Of a DNA stretch of 64,000 bases, positions 16,028 to 24,189 are shown piece after piece. Location of the stretch: positions 186,001-250,000 of the forward strand of contig NZ_FWYF01000001.1 of the NCBI RefSeq assembly GCF_900176375.1, read 5' to 3'. A model generated the notes under the pieces. The model saw only the letters and a list, made by a program, of their open reading frames with translations, was not told the DNA's origin and did no database searches. This DNA comes from Reichenbachiella faecimaris. GTDB lineage: Bacteria; Bacteroidota; Bacteroidia; Cytophagales; Cyclobacteriaceae. Position 1 is the stretch's first letter, and each line of letters opens with the position of its first letter. The position numbers were made by a program, and so were the translations under genes.

Positions 16028-17988
16028 ATATATTCAAGTCTCAGATTTATTATTCCCTCGTCATTTACTGATGTCATGAGTGTATTTGGCTCTTTTACTT
16101 CACTTATCAACCCATCTAGCATCTGCATGAGATTTTCAATCTGGCCTTGATTTTTAACGCCACTTTCCTCATACTTGTTCTCAATATGCATTTGAATTTC
16201 TTCAAGCAATCCCGGACCACAATAAAACAACGCTGTGTTTAACACATGGCCAATGGATGAAATCAAATCAGGAGAATATAGATAGCTTAGTATAGCATTT
16301 CTCCAGGCCATTTTATCTCCCCTATTTATTAGGCCTGTCATTATGTATCCAATCGCAACCATTATTATATTTTCATCTTCTTTCTTTTCATGCTTCTTTA
16401 ATCCCAATTGACATGCTAGATTATACCACGCCAAAGCAGACATCATATCATGTTCTATCAAGGCGCATTCTAGTTTTTCTAGATAATCTTCTCCTTTCTT
16501 AAGGCTATCTATATCAGCTAACAAAGTTGCCTTTTTTGGAGTGCGCTTTTGTTTTTGAGGATACCCGTTCTCAATCAGAGTAGCAAGACATGTGAATTTT
16601 AGATGTGCTTCATGGGTATTAACCTTTTTTGGATCCGCTCTAAGTAGGAATGTATCATAAGCCTCCATGGCTTCTCCATAGTTTCCTGTAAACAAAAGGG
16701 CATCTCCTTTAAATGAATATAACAAAATGTCTTCTGGGTTCAACTTCAGTGCCCTATCGAAGAAGTCTAATGCCGCTTCATACCTCATTCCTTCGTAAAG
16801 AACATTACCTACCTCTCTCAAGTAATAATCTTGTTCCAAATATTTAGAGTTGTGTTTTCTCGCAAGGTTATAATATCTAAAGGCACTGGTTACTGTTCCT
16901 TCTACACGGTGAAAATTACCTAGATTATATGAATCTACTCCTGCTTGTAAACTGTTGCCTTCTTTAACAGCTCTTCTGTATCTTTTTCTCAAGAAATTCT
17001 CAACTGATTTGTGTATTTGTTCATCTTCATTCCTTCTAAGGTTCAATAAAACCGAACTCACAACGGCTTCTAACTCAGGTTCCTTTTTCTTTTGAAGAAT
17101 ACTATCCAATTTTTCCAAATTCTGACTTGCATATTGCGGGTTAAGTAAGTGCGGTAATAAATAAGTGAACATACTTTTATCTAATGATATCGGATTCCAG
17201 AGGCCCTCTTTGTGCAATACAGCTTGAAAAAGGTCGTATTTAGATGCTTGCCCCAAAACCATCAATAGCCCAACATGAACAAGAATTCTGAATTTGTCAG
17301 CTTCTTCTGCAAATAAATTATTTCCTGTAAAATATGTGCCATGATGATCACCAAGCGATAAAATGATCTCATTATTGCTTAGATAGACTTCTAGTTGAAC
17401 CATTGATTTATCTCCCCTTTTTATCTTGAGTGTCTTACTTGAGTTCTCTATAGAGTTCCTTAATTTTCTAGAAAATCGAGACAGACTTGGTTCCAATGGA
17501 TTAATCCTACAAGTAAGGGGAAGCTGATATTGTCCTTCAAGAATTTTGTTATGTAGTTTTAAATAACTCAGAATTTCGATAGGAGAATGCTCAGGATTCC
17601 ACTCACTAGATAATTCTAAGGTAATTGTCTTAGATTTCTTCCCAATACTGAGATAATACAATTTACCAACCCATTGAAAGTAAATCTTCTTAGAAACGCT
17701 GGAGTATTTAAAAATGACAACAGGGATGGAATATGAAGCTAGTTGATTCAGTTTATCGTGTGATAAGCGCAAATTACATTGATCTAATTCTTTTTTGGAA
17801 TCAGTACCTTTTAATTGGATCCAAAATACAAAACCCGATGAATTTCCATCCTCGTTAAATATTTCTACTTGCAAGTCGATTCCATAATCATGAGAATTTT
17901 CCGATACCAACCAATTACTTGGTAAAGTATTCTTAAGAGCTATCTTGGATTCATCTTCGAGGATATGACTTCTTGGCCTTATTGACAT
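16024..17988 (-). CDS. DUF4365 nuclease-like domain protein with TPR repeats
   Basis: The 654-residue protein begins with a DUF4365 domain (residues 1-150): DYGIDLQVEIF and FWIQLKGT supply Asp38, Glu42, Gln58 and Lys60, fitting the D-(x)n-(E/Q)xK active site of the PD-(D/E)xK nuclease fold. The rest is helical with tetratricopeptide-like repeats (for example ALDFFDRALKLNPEDILLYS near residue 400). DUF4365-containing proteins occur in anti-phage systems, where the repeat half acts as sensor or scaffold; that role here is inference. The gene is a single-gene interval between repeat copies 7 and 8. Confidence 0.75.
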   Translation of the reverse strand: MSIRPRSHILEDESKIALKNTLPSNWLVSENSHDYGIDLQVEIFNEDGNSSGFVFWIQLKGTDSKKELDQCNLRLSHDKLNQLASYSIPVVIFKYSSVSKKIYFQWVGKLYYLSIGKKSKTITLELSSEWNPEHSPIEILSYLKLHNKILEGQYQLPLTCRINPLEPSLSRFSRKLRNSIENSSKTLKIKRGDKSMVQLEVYLSNNEIILSLGDHHGTYFTGNNLFAEEADKFRILVHVGLLMVLGQASKYDLFQAVLHKEGLWNPISLDKSMFTYLLPHLLNPQYASQNLEKLDSILQKKKEPELEAVVSSVLLNLRRNEDEQIHKSVENFLRKRYRRAVKEGNSLQAGVDSYNLGNFHRVEGTVTSAFRYYNLARKHNSKYLEQDYYLREVGNVLYEGMRYEAALDFFDRALKLNPEDILLYSFKGDALLFTGNYGEAMEAYDTFLLRADPKKVNTHEAHLKFTCLATLIENGYPQKQKRTPKKATLLADIDSLKKGEDYLEKLECALIEHDMMSALAWYNLACQLGLKKHEKKEDENIIMVAIGYIMTGLINRGDKMAWRNAILSYLYSPDLISSIGHVLNTALFYCGPGLLEEIQMHIENKYEESGVKNQGQIENLMQMLDGLISEVKEPNTLMTSVNDEGIINLRLEYI

Positions 17989-18007
17989 ATATTAGGTTCT
18001 ATTATTT

Positions 18008-18022
18008 CTCGTTTTGTGAGAC
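18008..18022 (+). repeat. Array repeat copy 8 (14 of 15)
   Basis: CTCGTTTTGTGAGAC, one mismatch. It lies between the start of the DUF4365 gene (17988) and the end of the 616-residue gene (18053), with the same orientation as all other copies. Confidence 0.8.
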
Positions 18023-18052
18023 ATATAAGTTTCGTGCATATTGGCATGGTAT

Positions 18053-19903
18053 TTAGTGTTTAATTACCAATTTCGCTCCATATCCCTTCACTTCCTGTAT
18101 CCGGTAACCCTTGCTATTTTTGTTGAGTACCTTTTTCAATTTATTGATATCCCTCCTAGCATCTCGTTCTGGTCTACGAGTATTTTTTGACTCGTTCAAT
18201 TCTAGTATCATCACTTCTGAATTGAATTTTAATAAAACTGAATCAATGTCGGTTACTTTTCTTTCGCTAGGGTTCTTAGAATAGTCATAAATTGTGATTC
18301 TAGATAAGCAGGCTATTTTGATTCCATCAAATTTTCTATTGACGGACTTACTCAAATGATTCAACTCATGCTTTCTGTCTGGATCATTTGACTCACTTAT
18401 TGCGCTATTAATATCTCTTGTCATCAGATCATAACTATTATCTTTTTTTATACCGAAGTAATTAAAGTTTCTATGAACATGATGATCAATATCAAAATAG
18501 TAACTCTCACCTAAATGAAATTTTAGTATGGCAATTAGAATTTCTTTATATGCAGGAATGTAGTGAGTGTCCATTCCCAATTTAGCTTCACCATATATAT
18601 AGGATTGAACTGGTCCCTCAATTACCTTTCTAGCTTGATCATCAATTCCCAACGTTTCCAACTCCTTATCAATGTTCTCTTTTAACTTACTTGTAGACTT
18701 TTTGATAGCATCAATAAATTGACTCATTTGAGTTCGGATGATACCAACAATATTTGTTAGAAAACTCGGAAACTCTGAGAGTTGAAACTTCTCTTCAATT
18801 AAATAAAAGTCTATTATTTGGGTTTGGGAAATGGAATTATAATCAAGGGAAGCTTCAACATTTAATCCACCTCTTTTAATCGTCAAAGCAGTACGTAGAT
18901 CAGAACTCAACTTATTATAATCGAGATTGCCTTTTAACCTCAAGAAGTGTTTTAAGTCACATTTCGAAGAATTACCTAACCCGAAACTTATAGCTTGACT
19001 ACAATAGTCAGAGTAGTTAGTAGAGTTCATACTAGAAATTGCATCTATTTCATAAGACCTCTGATATTCTTGACAACGTATACTATGATATAAGTAATCA
19101 ATAAGTATAACTAATTGAGGATTAAGCAATTCACTTGCATTCGATTGGTTAAATCTGTTTTCATAAAAATCAAATGACAATACCGTGGATAATATATCAG
19201 TAGTTATTGGCAATGAAGAATTACGAGAGTCAAGAGCAATAATTGCTAAAACCCTTATGTTTTTGTAGATATTTTTTAATTGCTCCACCTTTAATTGCTC
19301 TGCGATTCCAGCAGTTAAATGAGAGTCAAGAAGAAGAAGTTTGTAGATAGAAAGAAGCTCGTTTTGAAATTCAAGCTTTCTAGGCAAACATTTATGCAAC
19401 CGCCAGATTGAAAGAATATGATGAAAACCAAGGTAATCATATGAATCAATAACTTTCTCGCCCCATTTCCTTAATTCAGGATCTCTTAAAGAATTTATCA
19501 GAAAACTCCGTAATCCTCTTTTTTGCAAGGCTGCCAGTAGAAGTGATTTTTCATCGCCTATAGTATTCTTACAATGCCCAAAGTTTGACAAAAGGCACCA
19601 GGCTTTAATAATGTCATTGCCTAAATATTCCTTACCATTAATTCTGATTGACCCTTGAGCACTTGTTGTTCCTTTAAAGGTATTCTCAACTAATTCAGAA
19701 ATTACACACTGCAAAATCAAATATTCATACCTAGAATGATTAACTGTTGGAAATGCTCTTGATATCAACCCTAAATGTGGTGTTGTACTTTGTCTGACAG
19801 TCTCATTCTCTTTTTCGTATATCTTATATATTCTAGAGGATAGATCCAGAAAATTCACAGAAACTTTTCCTAAAATATTAATATCTTCTTCAATTCGAAT
19901 CAT
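18053..19903 (-). CDS. Putative nuclease: degenerate HD-like N-terminus, PD-(D/E)xK-like C-terminus
   Basis: The 616-residue cytosolic protein has FPTVNHSRYEYLILQ (His56, Arg58, Glu60), close to the xHTRFEHS entry motif of HD phosphohydrolases. The segment where the HD dyad should follow reads LLSNFGHCKN, so the metal-binding pair looks lost. The C-terminus has DIDSVLL and MILELNESKNT (Asp554, Glu571, Lys573), a pattern of PD-(D/E)xK nucleases. The middle is helical and unassigned. It sits 5 bp downstream of the recombinase and is probably co-transcribed with it. I do not know a named family. A defence role is inferred from the motif set and context. Confidence 0.55.
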   Translation of the reverse strand: MIRIEEDINILGKVSVNFLDLSSRIYKIYEKENETVRQSTTPHLGLISRAFPTVNHSRYEYLILQCVISELVENTFKGTTSAQGSIRINGKEYLGNDIIKAWCLLSNFGHCKNTIGDEKSLLLAALQKRGLRSFLINSLRDPELRKWGEKVIDSYDYLGFHHILSIWRLHKCLPRKLEFQNELLSIYKLLLLDSHLTAGIAEQLKVEQLKNIYKNIRVLAIIALDSRNSSLPITTDILSTVLSFDFYENRFNQSNASELLNPQLVILIDYLYHSIRCQEYQRSYEIDAISSMNSTNYSDYCSQAISFGLGNSSKCDLKHFLRLKGNLDYNKLSSDLRTALTIKRGGLNVEASLDYNSISQTQIIDFYLIEEKFQLSEFPSFLTNIVGIIRTQMSQFIDAIKKSTSKLKENIDKELETLGIDDQARKVIEGPVQSYIYGEAKLGMDTHYIPAYKEILIAILKFHLGESYYFDIDHHVHRNFNYFGIKKDNSYDLMTRDINSAISESNDPDRKHELNHLSKSVNRKFDGIKIACLSRITIYDYSKNPSERKVTDIDSVLLKFNSEVMILELNESKNTRRPERDARRDINKLKKVLNKNSKGYRIQEVKGYGAKLVIKH

Positions 19904-19908
19904 GGATT

Positions 19909-20508
19909 TTACTTCTTCTTCTTTCTTTTTGGCTTATCCTTAAGATTTTCTTTCGCCCATTCAAGGTATCTGTAAAAGGTAGCTTTACTGAAATGTAACT
20001 GATTCAGTATATCAGCCACCGGCATTTCTCCTTGTTCATATAATTGATGAGCTGCCCAAGCTTTAGTCTTGGCTTCATCCGAGAGTCCTGGTTTCCTTCC
20101 TCCTACTCTACCCTTCTCTCTTGCAGCTTTCAATCCAGCCTTTGTTCGTTCGCTGATCAACTCTCTTTCGAACTCGGCAAATGAGGCGAAGATGTTGAAA
20201 ATGAGTCTTCCTTGGATGGTAGTGGTATCAATGTTGTCATTAAGGCTAATGAAGTCCACTCCCTTTTCTTTAAACAATGCGACTAGGTTGATCAAATGCC
20301 GCAGGGATCTTCCAAGGCGATCCAATTTCCAAACTACAACTGCATCACCTGACCTAAGATGAGCAAGCATATTATCCAGCTCAGGTCTGTCCTTAATAGC
20401 GCTTTTCTTTTCCTTGTAAATATTTTCACATCCATACTTTTCAAGTTCAGATACCTGAAGTTCTAGTTTCTGATCTTGAGTGGAAACCCTTGCATATCCT
20501 ATCTTCAT
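19909..20508 (-). CDS. Serine recombinase, resolvase/invertase family
   Basis: The 199-residue enzyme has the catalytic N-terminus GYARVST (Ser9, Arg7), KLDRLGRSL (Arg64, Arg67), the E-helix region FNIFASFAEFERELISERT, and a C-terminal Hin-type helix-turn-helix (VADILNQLHFSKATFYRYL). All catalytic residues expected for a small serine recombinase are present. Such enzymes act on short sites with a 2-bp core, by inversion, resolution or integration. It is the first gene of the minus-strand run, directly before the 616-residue gene. No transposase accompanies it. Whether it acts on the array repeats is a hypothesis. Confidence 0.95.
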   Translation of the reverse strand: MKIGYARVSTQDQKLELQVSELEKYGCENIYKEKKSAIKDRPELDNMLAHLRSGDAVVVWKLDRLGRSLRHLINLVALFKEKGVDFISLNDNIDTTTIQGRLIFNIFASFAEFERELISERTKAGLKAAREKGRVGGRKPGLSDEAKTKAWAAHQLYEQGEMPVADILNQLHFSKATFYRYLEWAKENLKDKPKRKKKK

Positions 20509-20844
20509 TTGAGTTCAATTAAACGTCTATTTGTAAAACTCATTCGTGAGACGAGTTTATGAGACTGAATATAGATATATGTGAGGACTTTTGAAAGGTT
20601 TAATCAAACGGTCGTTTAATCAGACAAATGGTTTCTGAAAAATTAAAATCGGTTAATATGTCAAATATGAACATCTTAAATGAACAATATATTTTTAATT
20701 TTTTTTTAAGAACGTATGATTCAAGTATTTATGATTAAAATGAACTTCAACTTATAGACCTTACTAGCATAATACTTTATCCAATTCTGCCCTGTGATTG
20801 TTTTTGGCTAATATTTCTAATTGATGACAATAAAACTGATCCTC
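20509..20844. promoter_or_regulatory. Recombinase upstream region with repeats, possible recombination site or operator
   Basis: This 336-bp gap has no gene. Two degenerate array-repeat copies occur: TTCGTGAGAC (20543-20552) and GAGTTTATGAGAC (20553-20565). The first sits in a hairpin CTCA-TTCG-TGAG inside AAACTC/GAGTTT arms. Further out, TTTAATCA occurs twice as a direct repeat (20599-20606 and 20615-20622) around AAACGGTCGTTT, whose arms AAACG/CGTTT are inverted. TTAAACG recurs next to the start codon. Such packed short repeats fit a serine-recombinase site with accessory subsites, or an autoregulatory operator. The remaining AT-rich part to 20844 shows nothing clear. Confidence 0.5.
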
Positions 20845-21441
20845 CTACAACAGCACCCGTGGCCCTCCTTTCAATAAATCCTGAAAAGCTGAAGGCCCAA
20901 CCAGTTCGTCCTTAAGCTTGTCGAAAGCATCAATCGTTTCAGCGGACAACAAATTGATCACAGCGTCCAATGCTTCGCCACTGATCATGTAGGGACAATC
21001 TCCCATCGCCAGCTGATCACCCACACACTGTGCATAGATTTGGCATTCACCAATTGTGGTGATGTGCCTGTCAGTGACCATGCAATGATCCATCCATAAA
21101 CCTAAATCGTCATACAGTTCATGAGCCACCAAATACTGCCGTCTGCTGATGTCTATGTGCTTTTGAAAGTACTGATTGATATTCGTCAAAGACGAAGCTG
21201 ATATCTTTCCCTTGTGTTCGTTCATGCAGTTGATACACATGGCATATTCGAACACTGTCGCATAGGCTTTGTAACCCAGATGTGGCTTGATGGCTTTCTC
21301 TATAAAGTATGGCATTTGGCTGTCTAGCAAATCCTGCTCGCAAGAAATACACCTATTCATCCTAGCACCCGTGAGGTCATCAAAAAACAATTTAGGAATG
21401 GGTCTGTGATTGTTGGGCTGCTCTGGTTTGTTATTATCCAT
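20845..21441 (-). CDS. Conserved hypothetical protein with CxxC pairs
   Basis: The 198-residue cytosolic protein has CISCEQDLL near residue 32 and CINCMNEH near residue 71, two CxxC pairs that likely form one zinc-binding knuckle, and two more Cys residues in the second half. No signal peptide or known domain is seen. It lies just outside the repeat array and 32 bp downstream of the inositol-monophosphatase gene on the same strand, so it may be the last gene of that unit. Function unknown. Confidence 0.65.
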   Translation of the reverse strand: MDNNKPEQPNNHRPIPKLFFDDLTGARMNRCISCEQDLLDSQMPYFIEKAIKPHLGYKAYATVFEYAMCINCMNEHKGKISASSLTNINQYFQKHIDISRRQYLVAHELYDDLGLWMDHCMVTDRHITTIGECQIYAQCVGDQLAMGDCPYMISGEALDAVINLLSAETIDAFDKLKDELVGPSAFQDLLKGGPRVLL

Positions 21442-21473
21442 GGGTAAACTGATGCTTATGATTGTTAGGGAAA

Positions 21474-22367
21474 TTAGTGGGGCTGTTTGCGTTGAGCTTC
21501 TAAACTAATCAATTCTTGATGCAATTCTTTAGTCGTAGCGTAGATCACGCCGTGCTCGTTCAAATAGGGTGTGTCCGAATTGTTGAGTGGAATGTGCTCT
21601 CCTTGGGCTGTAGAGGCCCACAAAGCCAATTCTTCATAAATCAGCCTGGTAGCCGCATAGTCCCAGCTGCAGCCACCACCACGGTTAGTTTTTGGAAATT
21701 TAAAATAACACCCCGTGTCCGTGTCCAGCAAACTCAGCGCATTCATCACTGCTCCATACCCAGAATGAATTTCTAGGTCTGTACAATCCAGACGTTCACT
21801 AATAAGATGTAACTGATCTCTGGTAGATGGATAGCTGGCTGACGCCAAAAAACTCTCATCAAAATAACAATGCAAGACACCTGATGGCTTGGATTTAGCC
21901 TTTTCGTAGGCTTGATTGTTTTTCAATACGCCACGACCCTCCATAGCCAGGTAGCTCACCTGATGATACGGATCAGTTACCACTCCAATGATCGGGTCGC
22001 CTAAGCGGCTGACTAACGCAATAGACACTGCATAGCCTGGCTTTTGCTGCGTAAATGGCCACGTACCATCCAGTGGGTCAATGCACCAGAAATAGTTCTT
22101 TTCAAATCTGGAGCCATCATCTATCGATTCTTCTGTCAGTATGCCGAGCTTGTAAGACTTAATACTTGGTGCTAAATGGTCCAAAATGATGCGCTGACTT
22201 TCTACGTCTATGGCGGTTACTACTTGAGTGGCCAGGCTGGATACACCCGTTTTGTGTTGAATTTCGTGTGTTTTACGTACTTGCGTCTGAATATAGTCTG
22301 CAGCTAGCTGTGCAGCTTGTTGTGCCAGTTGGGCTAGTTCTTCTATATTGCTCGTATTCAGCTTCAT
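21474..22367 (-). CDS. Inositol monophosphatase family protein
   Basis: The 297-residue protein has YFWCIDPLDGTWPF, the WxIDPLDGTxxF metal/phosphate motif of the family, an upstream TEESIDD segment (first metal-binding acid) and a C-terminal CSWDYAAT that fits the WDxAA motif. The family hydrolyses inositol phosphates, fructose-1,6-bisphosphate or 3'-phosphoadenosine-5'-phosphate; the substrate cannot be set here. It overlaps the kinase-like gene upstream by 4 bp, suggesting a linked phosphorylation and dephosphorylation of one small molecule. Confidence 0.85.
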   Translation of the reverse strand: MKLNTSNIEELAQLAQQAAQLAADYIQTQVRKTHEIQHKTGVSSLATQVVTAIDVESQRIILDHLAPSIKSYKLGILTEESIDDGSRFEKNYFWCIDPLDGTWPFTQQKPGYAVSIALVSRLGDPIIGVVTDPYHQVSYLAMEGRGVLKNNQAYEKAKSKPSGVLHCYFDESFLASASYPSTRDQLHLISERLDCTDLEIHSGYGAVMNALSLLDTDTGCYFKFPKTNRGGGCSWDYAATRLIYEELALWASTAQGEHIPLNNSDTPYLNEHGVIYATTKELHQELISLEAQRKQPH

Positions 22368-23338
22368 GACAAGTCCTTCAAAACCCTATCTCTGATATTT
22401 TTGCTGTAGCTGTGCATCTTCCAATGTCCTGGACTCCAGCCATCTAAAAAACGATAAAAATCTGCCCACGCATAATCATAAAGGTAGCTCCACTCCTGCT
22501 GAATTTCCTCAAAATCAATCCGTTGACCATACTGTGTCAAAGCTTTTTTTAGCACTTCAAAATAAAATGTCAACAACTCTGATTCACAGTGAGTTAGGTC
22601 TTCTTCATGCAAGCAACTGCTTAGGAAATAAGCGACGTCTTTCATGCCACAGCCATGGCCTACATATTGAAAATCTACACCAGCTACTTGTAAGCCATCT
22701 ACAGAGAAACAAAAGTTTGCCAGTTTGGCATCACCATGTACCAAAGTTTGGTATTTGGCATTCGTCAGGGTCTGATCTATAGCTGAGGCTGCGCCTTGCA
22801 GTGGTCGGTCGTTCATGGCGGCCAGTTCATCTGGTCGAGTTGCCAAATGCCAATACGTACCCATATCCCAAAGCTTCCCATGTCTGACTCCCATGAATTT
22901 CGCATGAAAATGCGCCAACCAGCTAAGGCACGCTTTCATCTCTATCTTGGAAACCTCTGATTTTCTGATGGGATATCCAGCCACATTTAAGTCTTCCATT
23001 ACCATGAGCATTTCATGGCTTTGATCCGTGAGATGATAGATCTGTGGTACACGACAAGCTTTGTCACATCTGGTTGCCAGGCTGTCATACCAGCTCATTT
23101 CTATATGATAGGATTTGAGTTTTCGCTGGTGCGACAAGTTGGTGTTCCAACCCCTGGGGTGATTGGTGGCTTCAGGGAACTGTACGTGCTTCACTACTGC
23201 GGAAGGTTGAATCCCTCCTGCCAAAGTGCAACGCATCATCTGCCCATAGCCACTCCAGAGCTGTTGGATCTGAGTGATTTGAATTATGGATTGGGCTTGT
23301 GTAGCCTTTAGAATGATTGATTTGAGCTGCTCTGTCAT
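22364..23338 (-). CDS. Phosphotransferase of the EcKinase/aminoglycoside-kinase-like fold
   Basis: The 324-residue protein has LVHGDAKLANFCF (HGDxxxxN catalytic loop) and VAGVDFQYVGHGCGMKDVAYFL (DFQ metal motif), the layout of ecdysteroid-kinase-like and choline/aminoglycoside kinase relatives. The N-terminal lobe carries AVVKHVQFP with a likely ATP-binding Lys. It would phosphorylate a small hydroxylated compound. It is translationally coupled to the inositol-monophosphatase gene by an ATGA overlap. The natural substrate is unknown. Confidence 0.78.
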   Translation of the reverse strand: MTEQLKSIILKATQAQSIIQITQIQQLWSGYGQMMRCTLAGGIQPSAVVKHVQFPEATNHPRGWNTNLSHQRKLKSYHIEMSWYDSLATRCDKACRVPQIYHLTDQSHEMLMVMEDLNVAGYPIRKSEVSKIEMKACLSWLAHFHAKFMGVRHGKLWDMGTYWHLATRPDELAAMNDRPLQGAASAIDQTLTNAKYQTLVHGDAKLANFCFSVDGLQVAGVDFQYVGHGCGMKDVAYFLSSCLHEEDLTHCESELLTFYFEVLKKALTQYGQRIDFEEIQQEWSYLYDYAWADFYRFLDGWSPGHWKMHSYSKNIRDRVLKDLS

Positions 23339-23394
23339 TGGTCAGCTGCAATTTTAGCTGATTTCCATTGCCCGAACAAAAGCCTGAAAGATTC

Positions 23395-24048
23395 TTAGTT
23401 GAGATTAAAATTTTGAGGCTTTTTGGGTTTCAACGTTTTGGATGTGAGCACCAAAGCTTGCGCAAAAATGCCAATCACGATAAGAATGACTATTTCTATT
23501 CTAGATATAGAGTGGCTGGTATTTATCACACTGTTGGATTCGTTGATCAGCCGCTCTCCCTCTTCGATTTGCACGTTGGACAAGCCTTCTAATAAAGTCA
23601 TCAGCTGTAGCTGTTTATTTTTTATTTCAGAGATCATTTCGCTTGAGGTGCTGTCTGCATAGTAGAGACGCTCCAGATTTTTGATCTGCATCAATTCTGC
23701 TTTGAATTCCTCAAACAACTGTGTTTCTATTATTGTGTATTTGGTCTTTTCATAAGCCATGAGCAGGGTGTCAATGGCTTCGTTTATTTGTATTTGATTC
23801 TTGGCACTCCATTCACTTGCTTCACTGTGGTGCAAAAGCATGTGTTTCTGGTGAATTAAACCTGAAAGCTTAAAGATATAATTCTCTACCAGCAGGCGAT
23901 CTTTGTAAACAGATGAAAAGGATTCCTGCAATTCGGTAAAATGATTTCTGTCTATCAAGTTGGTGGCCAGCACCAATAGAAAAACCATAGCCAAAGACAT
24001 GGCTGCTTTGAATTTTTGCTTAATCGAATAAGTCCACTTCATATCCAT
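23395..24048 (-). CDS. Membrane sensor with four-helix-bundle domain and no output domain
   Basis: The 217-residue protein has an N-terminal membrane helix (AAMSLAMVFLLVLATNLI), a periplasmic helical region of about 140 residues resembling the MCP four-helix-bundle ligand-binding domain, a second membrane helix (IEIVILIVIGIFAQALVL) and a short basic tail. Chemoreceptors and kinases carry this module, but no HAMP, kinase or signalling domain follows and the frame closes cleanly. It could signal through a partner or be a decayed receptor. Confidence 0.65.
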   Translation of the reverse strand: MDMKWTYSIKQKFKAAMSLAMVFLLVLATNLIDRNHFTELQESFSSVYKDRLLVENYIFKLSGLIHQKHMLLHHSEASEWSAKNQIQINEAIDTLLMAYEKTKYTIIETQLFEEFKAELMQIKNLERLYYADSTSSEMISEIKNKQLQLMTLLEGLSNVQIEEGERLINESNSVINTSHSISRIEIVILIVIGIFAQALVLTSKTLKPKKPQNFNLN

Positions 24049-24189
24049 CTATTTTGAATTGTTGATACTTGTATGTTGCTCGTAACTGCACATAATAGTT
24101 AATACCTGAGTAAAGTATAGTATGTTATGGATATTAGGGAATTTATGAGTTAATCTTCTGCTTTTTGATGGCCTTACGACCTGCACGGA

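Larger units (their letters stand above)
11593..20565. mobile_element. Putative repeat-delimited gene-cassette array with serine recombinase
   Basis: This stretch is bounded on the left by the first copy of TTCGTTTTGTGAGAC (11593) and on the right by degenerate copies upstream of a serine recombinase (20543-20565). Inside are ten genes of unrelated type, nine on the minus strand, most lacking room for a promoter. Repeat copies lie at 11593, 12318, 12736, 12986, 13416, 13652, 16005 (degenerate) and 18008, always on the plus strand. The flanks are a metal-resistance block and housekeeping-like genes. By eye it is more AT-rich than both. The cassette interpretation is inference; the repeats themselves are plain in the sequence. 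Confidence 0.6.

Noticed and set aside
11593-18022. CRISPR array
   Set aside because: The repeats are 15 bp and spaced 230 to over 2000 bp apart with whole genes between them; no constant-length spacers and no cas genes are present.
11593-18022. Classical integron cassette array with attC sites
   Set aside because: The gaps of about 16 bp cannot hold attC sites, the core reads GTGAGAC instead of GTTRRRY, and no intI-type tyrosine recombinase is visible. Only the organisation is similar.
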